This document shows positions 54,221-64,000 of a stretch of 64,000 nucleotides of DNA, in pieces (the first letter of the stretch is position 1; every line of letters begins with the position of its first letter). This DNA is from Liquidambar formosana. Taxonomy: Eukaryota; Streptophyta; Magnoliopsida; Saxifragales; Altingiaceae. The DNA lies in the NCBI GenBank assembly GCA_039720395.1, contig CM077823.1, positions 33,810,371 to 33,874,370 of the forward strand. Direction: 5' to 3'. Both the position numbers and the translations under genes were made by a program. The notes under the pieces are model-generated. The model made no database searches. It was given only the letters and a program-made list of their open reading frames with translations, and was not told the origin of the DNA.

Positions 54221-54977
54221 GGTGGGGGGGGGGGGGGGGTGGGGTGGTGGGGTTTGTTATGTTTTTTGAGTACATTTGTGCTGATGACATTTTAATGGAG
54301 CTATTTAAGGTTCTTTGGATCTTTTTAGTAAAAGGAGAAATAATAGTTTGCCGTGTGCTTACTGCATGGCACCATAGGGGTCTTTTTTGCATTAAGGATA
54401 GAACAAGTTATGTCCATGTTCTCAATAGTAGGAAGGTTGCTTCACTCAGTATCATATTGTATGAAATTATGTACTTTTGGATGGTAATTTTTTTGGTATG
54501 CTCTTGATTAACGTTTTAATTCCTCAATAATTGAATAATATTTAATATGCTGTTACTAGTAAAATAATGGGATAACAGCCAGCCATTTCATTTTTTAATA
54601 ATTCTAATAGCAGATGCTAGATTTCAAGCATTATGTTTGTTTATTATTGTTACAATACAGCTATTATTTTGGAAACCATGGTCTACTGGGTGAATAATTG
54701 AATTTTGTTGGTTGAAAATCTGCAGATGCTGGGTGAAAATCTTTACCCACTTGTGGAACAGCTGGAGCCTGAAATGGCAGCTAAGGTGACAGGCATGCTT
54801 CTGGAGATGGACCAGACTGAGGTTTTGCACTTGCTTGAGTCGCCTGAAGCTCTGAAAGCGAAGGTTGCAGAAGCTATGGAGGTTCTGAGGAATGTTGCTC
54901 AGCAGCAGCAGCAGCAGGCCAGCAACCCAGCTGATCAACTGGCCTCACTGTCGCTGAATGACAACCTTGTTTCCTAA
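47028..54977 (+). CDS. PAB2: Cytoplasmic poly(A)-binding protein
   Basis: Nine exons: 47028-47262, 50199-50317, 50431-51087, 51197-51274, 51379-51468, 52190-52327, 53564-53743, 53912-54117, 54726-54977, giving about 651 residues. Four RNA-recognition motifs are present. RRM1 has LYVGDL at 27-32 and LGYGYVNY at 66-73. RRM2 has NIFIKNL from 114 and KGYGFVQF at 153-160. RRM3 starts NVFVKNI at 205, with CFGFVNF. RRM4 starts NLYVKNL at 308. A Pro/Gln/Met-rich linker follows, then a C-terminal MLLE (PABC) domain from about 569 ([33 protein letters not shown]). It binds mRNA poly(A) tails, aids eIF4G-driven translation and recruits PAM2 proteins. Exon 8 is 206 bp, one short of phase, because the G run at 53921-53927 puts the first residues out of frame. 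That is probably a sequence error or a rare lesion. Confidence 0.95.
48033..48187 (-). mobile_element. tRNA-derived SINE, 5'-truncated, minus strand
   Basis: Its minus strand matches the 3' three-quarters of the SINE at 48433-48647, from the box B region (TTCGACTCTTACTAA) to the tail. The 17-bp sequence CAAGTTGGAAAGCTATT at 48016-48032 is repeated at 48188-48204 as a target-site duplication. Confidence 0.85.
48433..48647 (+). mobile_element. tRNA-derived SINE, full length
   Basis: The head has a pol III box A (TAGCTCAGTTGG) and box B (AGTTCGACTCT) in tRNA-like spacing. The body is specific and the tail is A/T-rich (AAAAAAATAAAATAAAATAAAAA). Near-identical 21-22-bp target duplications flank it at 48411-48432 and 48648-48668 (core CTTCT(T/C)TGTTATACA). 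It sits in PABP intron 1 in the sense direction. It is not a tRNA gene: it lacks a foldable anticodon arm and acceptor pairing. Confidence 0.9.
51469..52189 (+). other. Intron 5 of the PABP gene with ATT-rich duplicated hairpin
   Basis: Contains two tandem versions of a roughly 175-bp segment (about 51682-51855 and 51857-52035). Each has TTAGATTATTATTATT facing an inverted ATAATAATCTAA, so each can fold. A (CT)n microsatellite follows at 52037-52078. Confidence 0.7.
52371..52763. mobile_element. Non-autonomous hAT-like element (MITE), 393 bp
   Basis: The terminal inverted repeats CAGGGGCGGAAC and CAGGAGCGGAAC (reverse strand) match at 11 of 12 positions. Perfect 8-bp target duplications ATTTTCTG lie at 52363-52370 and 52764-52771, the size made by hAT transposases. 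A second internal inverted pair, GGAGGTGCCA, lies near both ends. It sits in PABP intron 6 and has no coding capacity. Confidence 0.85.
53441..53516 (-). mobile_element. SINE fragment in PABP intron 6
   Basis: The minus strand matches the 3' body of the SINE at 48433-48647 (shared TTACCTGGTCCA, GTTGTGGGGTC, CCCTAAGGGTTTCC-like blocks). Both ends are missing and no target duplication is seen. Confidence 0.65.
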
Positions 54978-56778
54978 GTGCATGAGCTTAAATATGAGAT
55001 TAGTACTCTTTATAATGCTGGATTTTGAAACAATTCTAGGTGTGGGTTTGATATACTTTAAGAGTGAGTTTCTTTGCTAGGGAAGGCACTGGTTTTGGTT
55101 TTTACTGAGGCTTTTAAGAGTTATGTTGAAGATTGTGAAGTTTATGCTTTAATTTTGATTATGCATCTTTGACTATCTTTGCTTGAAATATTTTATGTTG
55201 TTGTGTGGGCAATTTATTGGCTGCTTTTCAAATTTTACACTGTAGATTTTATTATTTTCATGCTGTTTGGTGACTCTTGTCACACTAAAGAGTTGAAGCA
55301 CGGTTCTACGTGACGGTTGGCTCTTTATGCTAGTATGGAGCTATAGATGTTGACACCTGATAGTTGCAGTGCCTACTATGTAAAGCAGAGATTTCTGTCT
55401 GTAGCACAAAGGCAACGTTGGAACCAGCCAGAGTGCAAGTTCAGGCCTTTAATATATGGAGAAGCATAGGAATGGGGATCGGACAGAATATTGAGTTCGA
55501 AGGCGTCATTTCAAAACAGATTGGCGACTGCATATGGTTGGATAATGACATGATGAATGATGCAAATATGGCAACCATTTGACTTCCTCAACAGTGGGTG
55601 TTTATTATCTCCTCTGTAATTTTAGTTTGTGGTGAGTGGATTTGGGATTTGAATTCTGGACCATCACAGGCACTGTGGATTTAAAACTAAGTTGTGCCTT
55701 CTGAGCTGGAATTTCAAATCCATAGATGTTGGGATTTAAACCGTCCCTAGAATTTGCCGAAATTAAAATCCGTCTCTAAATGTGTCAACTAGGACAATTG
55801 CTCCCTGGGGAATTGCGGGAAATTTTGGAAACTTTATCAGGTTAGGCCTACTCCCTTGATGCCAATCTTGTTAATGACTCACCATATACAACGAAATGAC
55901 CCCTGATTAAATGTCACATGACAGATGATCCGTTTTGGATTTCTTGCCACCTTTGTTCTAATGTGGCTTCGCTTTGGAGACTCCTTCCATCACAGTTAAT
56001 GATGCTGTTCGATTTTAACAAAGTTAAGAGAGACTCTGAAAAAGCTTTCATGGCCAACAAGCTGAGAATTTGATCTTCACTAATGCTTCATGATTGTCTA
56101 GCGAAGCCCTTCGAACCCACCCTTAAAAACCCTTCCAATCTCAATGAAAGGGATCCAGTCCCAGCTACGCCCACCTAGAGACTTCTACTTCCTCAATTGT
56201 CCTCGGGTAATCTAATGGCAGAGAAATACCACCATTGGCCTCCTTACAAAATCCCTTCCAGAATTCCCTGCATGGCCTGTTTACCAACTCAACTTCTCTT
56301 CATTGCCCTCTCAGCCATCGCCCTCTAATTGAAAATATGGCCACTTGAAATAATGAGAATCGATGTCAAATTGAAGCTTTCAAATTTTTCATCCTCTAGT
56401 GGTAGCTCAAGAGCCAAGTGCTTCTATATACTTTTTTACCCTGTTTTTCAACTCCTATAGTGGTTGCTCAAGAGCCAAGTGATAATAGATGAATGTAGCA
56501 CAACAATAAGAAATGTAATATATGCATCTCTATAAACAAACATATCCCATTTGGATTTTCGCCCTACTTGTTACTAACCTCCCATATATTATATGCACAA
56601 GACCGAACAATAAAATTATGGAGTGCACACAAACACCCCCTAAAGGGTTATACACAACATGTTGACATGTGGTGTACATCCTCTCGTTCATAAAAAATAA
56701 AAATAAAAATAAAAATAAAAAAGAAAAAAAAGCCTCAAAGGAGACCAAAACCTGGTAGCTACACATTGTGACTTTAAA
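54978..56778. other. Intergenic region between convergent PABP and SUD1
   Basis: The two genes meet tail to tail, so this holds both 3' untranslated regions. A short tandem duplication lies at about 56393-56480 (block GCTCAAGAGCCAAGTG twice) and an AAAATA-type microsatellite at 56692-56725. No additional gene is supported; short open frames such as 55364-55582 have no recognisable features. Confidence 0.55.
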
Positions 56779-59700
56779 TTAGGCATCTTGTCGGTTAGCA
56801 CGCCTCAGCCTCATCCCTACATCAGCTTCTCGGTCATGTTGGATCAAACTCGTGGTGCCCAGCAAATTAGAATTTTGTGTCTCTGAGGGAACTTCAGCTT
56901 CAGTTTGCTTCTCTTCTTTGTCTTCACCAAAATTATGAAGCCTACGGCCAATCAAATACCGGTCATCACGTATGGAATTGTGGAGGTTGGTGAACCAGAC
57001 ATGGAACCTTCTTGCACAAAAGCACAATAGGCTGACGCAGAGGCAGCCTAGCCAAGCAAACCGGTAGACAGCTGAGTTAACCACTAATGGATAACCAAGC
57101 ACGGGAAACACCCCTCTGGCTATAACGTAAGGAACACACAGAGCAGTGAGCAGCTTCATTATGATTGGGAAGACAATTTCGCGCAACACCCAAAGGCCCT
57201 GTAGCCTGGAGAAACCATCTTCTCTCACCCTTTCAAACTTTATTCGCCAACTCTCGTCCACCAGGGGCATCATGTGATCCAACATAACCTGTTCAAATAC
57301 AGAACGAAAATAAGATAAAATTTAGTCCTCCATAAATGGAACAGCAATCTTTCCAAGGTTTTTATCTTTTGATTTCACCCTTATTCTCATCCTGATCGAG
57401 ACTACAACAAAATCACAGAACTCTATATAACTATTTCAAAATTTTCAAGCTTCCAAATTGACATGAAATGGAACTGAAGAAGTTTCTGAAAATGTATCAA
57501 ATTTTTTATCTCATATATCTCATAATGACAAATTTGAGACTCAGGAATATATCCGCATAAACAATAGGGAAATAGTTGAGAAAAGCTCAAAAATGAGATG
57601 AACAAGAGAACCTAACATTTATTTTACACACGTCTCCATAATCATATTGCCATATCTAATCAATTAATGGAGGAAAAGAGAAAAGATACTCGTAGCCATC
57701 CTGACAAGTTCCGGTTGTACATCTCAAAACAGTAACTTGATGAGAACCAGAAGAGTATATAACACTCACCAGTCTAGTCCAGATCTTAAGAAAGATGAGT
57801 CCCAACGCCCAGTCCTGATACAAGAGAAAAACTGGGCTTTCGTCTACAGGCACCCGCATGGGAACAATTACCAAAAGCTCAAACAGTAGTCCAATCAATA
57901 CTGGGATAACAAATATCTGGAACACAAGGATAAGGTAGAGGTAAGAACTAGAAGGGTAAAAAATCTGATTAATAATAGAAACAACAACCACAATGATAAA
58001 TTTCTTACCCATATTGACAATAGTACAGAGCTCTTTATAACAATGCCACACCACTTCCATATTTGACTCAACAAAACTGTAACCCTCTTGGTTTTAATGT
58101 ACTCGATGGAGTACCTGGCTCCAGCTAGAGCAGTCCAAATGACATAGCTTCCAATGATAAAAGCATATAGATCTAAGGAAAGAGATGGGAAGAAGGAACA
58201 AATAAATATACTCATCCCAAAAGCATGAAACACAGGGACTAGAAACCAATGTTATAAAACATATTACCATTGCACTTTATGCCATGAGTTATAGGGAGAA
58301 GAGGAATGGTATTAAAGAGTGCCCGTCCAAGTGAAACAGGTACAACTATCAAGGATGAGTTAAAGATCAGTAAAGTCATCCAAGCCACCACCAGCAACAA
58401 GACGATGCGAAGTACAAAGCCATACCTGCTACATGACAGATTAATGCATATACATTAGATTGTAATCAGAAAAGTTTGGAACTCAAAGACACCATTGAAG
58501 TACCAAAGATAATAAAACAGAACTGAAAATCAATGTACAGCATACACAGTAATAAACAATAACAAAACTTGGAACACAGATATCTCTCTCCTTCAACTGA
58601 TTCTAACATCTCATGAACTGTATGTACCTTTATTCATCCTCTTAAAAACTAGGAAAGGCAATCCATATCTTCAGATGGGCTCATAGAACACACATATTTA
58701 AGAACCAGAACCTCATACATGTTCGCAGCTAAGGACACTTAGAACTGCTAGTGGGTATGAATATGCATGATCTTTTATTTTACTTCACATTTTATAGCAA
58801 AGATTATAATGACACTCACAGAAGAAACAAATAGCAAGAAATATATATACACATATTGATGCATATAAATATTGTACATTTATGTTAAAGCATGTGATGG
58901 TTACATATGTATTTGTTGGTATATATATTAATATTATTATATTATTAGAGTACATATTTGTACATGTCATGAAGTCATTACATCAACTAATAAGACGAGA
59001 CATTCCTAAACACAAAAACACTATTAAGACAAGAAACAACATAAATAATCATGGCAAAATTGTTTGCAACTTGTGCTCAAAATTAATGTCTCAAGCTCAA
59101 CTCTAACCTGTCCACATTTCCTTAATGTCTTTGGTAGTAATGTAGAAATGGCAGCAACAGTAGCAATACCCTTTGGAGGTGAAGCTGTGACTGAAAGCCT
59201 TGGCATGATTCATTTTTGTCCCTTGTCAAATCCATAAAACCAAGGATTTAGAAAACCCAACCAAAGGCCTGGACTTGTTAATTCATAATTCAAGGATTTT
59301 AAGACTTTGACGATTAAAAATCCTTGAATTTAGGTTAAAAGAAGGTTAATTGAAACACTATGGAATGAATTAACAAAGGATATGGCCCTCAGCTGAAAAA
59401 GGTATCATAATTCATATCGGTGACCCAAGTTGTTCAGTTCTAAGGTATAGATACGTTGAACTGAGATGATTATTAAACAAATTTACATTAAAACAAACTT
59501 CTGTAGGATAAATAAATAAATAAATAATATGGAATGAGACAAATTTGACAAACTCTTCATGAAATATATAATACAATAATAAAATTGCAATGTCTCCTAT
59601 AACTTACTCTGAATCAGATTGCTCATCACCATCATACTCTTCTGCAACATTAGAATTCTGCGATGCATGAATACCTCTGTTCGAATCATCAGCAGCTGCA

Positions 59701-62700
59701 ACTACTGCTAGGGCCTGATCCTGTTGCACAACTCCACCTACTTGTATGGCTTGTAGTCTATCCTGCCTTCCTGGCTCCCCATTTCCATTTTCCTGGCCAC
59801 CATTGTCCTCAGGTCTAGGCAGTAAGAACTCTGTTAAACCAAGTGCCCACCCAACTGCTGAAAACCAATAGCGGAGAAGAGATTTGATTGTTGTCCGCAA
59901 TTTGAAATGCTCAATTGCAAATGGAATGCAGATTTGAAAGAGAAGCATGTCAGCAGGGATTTCAGTAAATGGATCAGATACACTGCATCACAAGAAACCA
60001 TCCATATGTTACCAAATGAAAGCAATATATCAAAATTAACACTGCAACTGTAGACAGTAGGTGCCACTAAAACATAAGTCCCATCTTACGTAATATCAAG
60101 TGGAAAAATGGAGGGCGCCATCCGCATGGCAAGTTTGACTGGTAAAAATACCAGCATCACAATCAAGCTCCCATAAACAGCAACTGACAACAGAACCCTA
60201 CGAGCATGCTTGTGCACAGGATCATCGATTAGATCACGAAATGGATTGTAGTTTGGGTCAGCTGGATCTCGAAGAAAGTACAGAACTCCGTTACGCAGAA
60301 CCTATTCAGAAGAAGTTATTATTAATAGTAGTAGAAAACCAGATGTGCCAATATAATCATAGTGAAAAGTATCATACCCCTCGAAGAAGGCTGACAAATA
60401 TGCTTATTTGAAGCATGTACACAATTCCTACAACCCAATGAACCAATGAGCTTGCTAAGGGAGAAACAGAGAAGAATTGAACTCTTTGAGACATCGACTT
60501 CCCAAACATCCTTATAGTACAAACGTCCAGCCACCATCCACACATCAAAGGAAATACCCCAAGTTCAATGACCAGGAGGAAAGCAACTTTTATCATAGTC
60601 ATTAAATGCCTCATCGCTGCCAAAAATTGTCTGAAAAGGGATGGAATTGTCTCTGCAATTGAAGCAATACCATAGAACCTCCCCGTTGTCAAAGGCTCAC
60701 CCTTAGTGTACCGTATCAAAGCAACAATGCCCAGGTAGAAGACGACAAGAGAGAATATAAACATGTATCCAATTGCAAGAGTTGTAACATCAGAAAGCCG
60801 TGATGTTCCAATAGTTGGCCCTTTAAATAGATCTGCCGAAAGTGATGCGCTAATGTTGCTGGAGACTTCACTTGCGTTTACTTGCAACACCTCTGCAACC
60901 TGATCAAGAAGACCATTTTCTTGGCTTTCAGATGACGAATTTGAAACAGCTGTTAGTGCATTCTTCAATGTAATATTTGCTAACGAGAGGGCTGTATCTG
61001 TAGGCGGCATGACTGTTGACAACATTGGACTAGCAGCAGATGAGAAAAGCCACGATATATAATGGAGTATGATCCGACCTAATGAGAAAGGCACAAAGAT
61101 TACAACACCAAGGAATATCATATTGCTTGCTAGAACCTGCAGAGGCATAGAACCATTCAGCATATCAATAACTCAACTCCCAAGCTTTTATCAAAAAATT
61201 AACTCAACTCCCAATCAAATATAAGAAGAACTTGATAAACTAACAAAACTATAGAATGGGAAAGACCGATTAGTAGAAAAAATTTATTTTTAAAATGAAT
61301 GTTCCATACAATCAGTCTGGGAAGAACTTCAACACTGTTACATCAAACTGTTCCAATGAAGAAATAACTGTCTAAAAAAATTACAAGGATACAAATTTTT
61401 GTGGACATTTAATCCCACTCAAAGGAAGACACAATTTTAAATCAAATCCTTTGTCCTTCATTTTCATATGCGACATAGAGGGGTAACACAATCTGGGAAG
61501 CACGTATCGGGTCCCTGGGAAAAACAAAGAGAGGCTAAACAGGGTATTCGCCCTACCTCATCTCTTTTGGTACAAACACAACCCAGTCTTACACTGATTA
61601 GAGATCAATTTTAGAAAAAAATCTATGATGGGATCGGTCAATCACAGGTTCGAAATAAGTAATCTACCCCGCACTGACTGAAACTAGCAAGCATGTAAAT
61701 GTATGCAATGGATACGATTGGTTATATGATATGTCATCAAGGAGTTCTATCTTGCTGCATACTTTCTCATAGTACTACCCATGCATGACAAGTTACACAA
61801 AAGTCATGCATAGTATGCCCCACTACCCATATGCACGACATGTAAGGTGGGGCAGAAGCGCACAATAGTGGTATTGAAACTTCATATCTATCAAGGGGCA
61901 GGTCAGTCATAAAACAATGTTTTCCTTTCATTGAGACATTTCATGCTATTATGCTACTATCTGACTACCATCCATTAATATATGGGCTCAAATGCAGCCC
62001 AGATTTGTGTACACAATGAAGTCCAAAACTCAAAGCCCAGTATTAATTCTATGAGTAGGGTTGAAGTAAAGCTAGTAAATCAAGCAGTTCAATTCATGCT
62101 GACTTTAATTCAACATATTTAGTGAAAAACTTCACGTAACTCATTTCAACCACCAGAAAAGCAGGGAATGTGTAAAGACGCTTAACAGTATAATCAATGA
62201 AGGTGCAAAACTGCAAAATAAAACTTAAGAAAAAAACACACAAAAATAGACAATTTTAAATTTTTTAAAAAAAATGGGAACCATCAAGGCATGATAATTG
62301 GAATACTTAAAACCTACACAAACTTCACAATTAAAATTTGACAACAACAACAAAAACATCAGCAATAGTGATAAGAAGAAAAAGAGGATGATGATGTTTA
62401 TGATAATTGAGTAGAACAGTGAAAGTGAAATGAAAGACTCACAGTAAATGCATTTTCAACCAAATGAAAAACAGGGCCCTGCATGCCAACAAGCTCATCA
62501 AAGGGTACATCCTCCGCACCATCAGCGTCATCAAGACCATCAAACATCTGTTCGACATGAGCCTCAAGACGAGCTGCCTGCATCTCCCACCGTGCAGCAA
62601 CATTTTCTGCATTCCTTCTAATTATTTGACCAGCTCCAGCAATTCCTTGTCCTCCCGCAGCATCTTCACCATTTCCATCACCTGCAAAATTCCTATTAGC

Positions 62701-63135
62701 CTGTGCAGGAAGCCTTCTTGCAGCACGAGCACCATTTCTGTCACCTTCATCTTCTCTCTCAGCATCCTGTCCTCCAAGCTCTCGTAGATGTCTAAAGTAA
62801 TCCCTCAAAGAAGTGGCCCCGAGAAATATAAACACAATGCTAGCAGAGAGTAGGAACCCATGAAGACAATCAGTCAGAATAACTGTAGTAGATACGTGAC
62901 TCAGGAATAATCTCTGGGCTTCACCAAAACTCCTCACAAAAGCCAATCGCCATATCCAAAATGTAATGAAGGGTATGATGAGAAGCCAAACAGAAAGTAC
63001 AAAACTAAGACGCAAAAAGAATTGCAAAACGTGATATGCTTTCATTGTCATCCCAACTACAAACTCCTGAAACGGAAGCCTTGCCGGAGCATTCTCCGCA
63101 TAAACAGGGGAGAACGAAAATGCATGTTTGCAAAC
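56779..63135 (-). CDS. SUD1: SUD1/DOA10-type ER membrane RING-CH E3 ubiquitin ligase, 5' end outside the window
   Basis: Eight exons are visible: 62443-63135, 60378-61136, 60090-60301, 59608-59982, 58268-58425, 58009-58172, 57770-57916, 56779-57288. They join in phase to 1005 residues plus a stop. The first visible exon opens VCKHAFSFSPVYAENAP, the last part of the RING-CH finger and what follows, so only roughly 100 N-terminal residues with most of the zinc ligands lie beyond 64000. Many transmembrane segments follow (for example FVLSVWLLIIPFITFWIW and MIFLGVVIFVPFSLG), with an acidic cytosolic loop, the conserved core around SMSQRVQFFS, and a hydrophilic C-terminus ending RRANRQDA. The family ubiquitinates ER-associated degradation substrates. 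The plant member affects HMG-CoA reductase activity and cuticular wax. No frame break is seen. Confidence 0.93.
61137..62442 (-). other. Long SUD1 intron
   Basis: A 1.3-kb AT-rich intron with donor GTGAGT and acceptor TGCAG. I see no exon or recognisable element in it. Confidence 0.75.
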
Positions 63136-64000
63136 CTGTAAACCATATCAAGTGCATTAATTGAAAACCTCCAACCAACAATACAAATATCATCTCAAGC
63201 ATACAAATGTAGAAGAAAAAAAACCACAAACAACCTCCAGGAGGTGGTAAAAAGCAGCCAAACATATAATTTAATTAATTGCTATCAACGGCATCCTATC
63301 GAAGGTTACTTAAGTAGAAGTGTAAAACATAAAAGTGATGTATTTCTCTCTGGTTTCACATCACTATGCCATATTCTATTATAGGCAGATCTTATAATGA
63401 AAGGTCACTGAGTCGCACATGATACTATCGATTGACTTGTGGTCAGTTTCACAAAATGCTAGACAAAATTCAAATAGTAAAAACTTTCCATACCTACAAG
63501 CTAGGCTCTAGACTGAATTTACCCACTAGTTTTCTTTCAATAATAGAAGACTACAAGCAGCTTGGTTTAAACAGGATTAGCGTACTCTACGGCTTACTTA
63601 AAATGAAACCTATAAAACTAAGAGTCATAGAAACAAAATGAACTCGAGAAAATCAAACTCAAATGTTCCAGCAAAGGCTGTTTATCTTTCAAAAACAACA
63701 CGGGAAATCTGAATTAGATGCTAACAAACAGTTTATTTCTTTTCTCCAACAGCATATTTCAGTTCTCAATATCTTATTTATCGGTAGTATAGGTTCTTCA
63801 CCGCGAAGAAATTACAAAGAAACTAAGGCTCCATTTGGTTCATTTCCCAAGCATCTTTAGGCGATTTCGTATCTTTTCACTCATTGTATCCAAGAAACAA
63901 AAGATGTGGTTCTCAGACAAAAAAACATCCAATTCAAAGATCATAAAATTTTCTCCAAAAACCTAAAACCCTAATCAAACATTGCATACCCAATCTTCCA
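63136..64000 (-). other. SUD1 first intron, running out of the window
   Basis: Immediately right of the exon acceptor. AT-rich, no RING-CH coding sequence recognisable on the minus strand. A telo-box-like AAAACCCTAATC occurs near 63968, which may be intronic or belong to the 5' region. Confidence 0.55.

Overview
This is nuclear DNA from a flowering plant, almost certainly a eudicot. The genes are spliced with GT-AG introns, the intergenic DNA is AT-rich and full of transposons, and there is a Tat-lineage Ty3/gypsy retrotransposon with a dual RNase H, Helitron-like ends, MITEs and a tRNA-derived SINE. I cannot name the species. There is no bacterial, viral or organellar gene content and no CRISPR array.

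Layout. (1) 1-3580: an old, deleted Tat-type retrotransposon on the minus strand with a truncated 5' LTR. (2) 4305-16043: a complete young element of the same family, 11.7 kb, minus strand. Its two 701-bp LTRs look identical and it is flanked by the 5-bp target duplication ATAAC. It carries gag-protease, then a single in-frame UAG, then pol (RT, degenerate RNase H, archaeal-type RNase H, integrase). A long 3' region holds a spliced plus-strand (antisense) gene and a 105-bp tandem repeat. (3) 16433-17133 and 21070-21775: two solo LTRs of the same family. (4) 18121-19572: an intact single-exon UGT73-type glycosyltransferase, minus strand. (5) 21776-26192: repeat-rich spacer. (6) 26193-40379: a plastid CBS-domain (CBSX) gene, minus strand. 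Its exons 2-8 lie inside a roughly 6.2-kb tandem duplication; the downstream copy has single-base frameshifts and no first exon. (7) 40380-46500: transposon-derived spacer with a Helitron-like element, a 2.5-kb imperfect palindrome and a decayed array of about 185-bp repeats. (8) 47028-54977: a nine-exon cytoplasmic poly(A)-binding protein gene, plus strand, with SINEs and a hAT-type MITE in its introns. (9) 56779-63135: exons 2 to the last of a SUD1/DOA10-type ER ubiquitin ligase, minus strand, running out of the window at its 5' end.

How the genes relate. The host genes UGT73, CBSX, PABP and SUD1 follow the order I recall for Arabidopsis At4g34100 (SUD1/CER9), At4g34110 (PAB2), At4g34120 (CBSX2) and At4g34131-34138 (UGT73B). 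This looks like an ancient collinear block inflated by transposons, not a functional cluster. Their jobs are unrelated: glycosylation of small phenolics, plastid redox sensing, mRNA poly(A) binding and ER-associated degradation.

Data-quality note. Several one-base frame breaks fall in G or C homopolymers in unrelated genes (PABP exon 8, retrotransposon pol, the retrotransposon antisense gene). One CBSX copy is studded with one-base deletions. Some apparent lesions may therefore be assembly errors.
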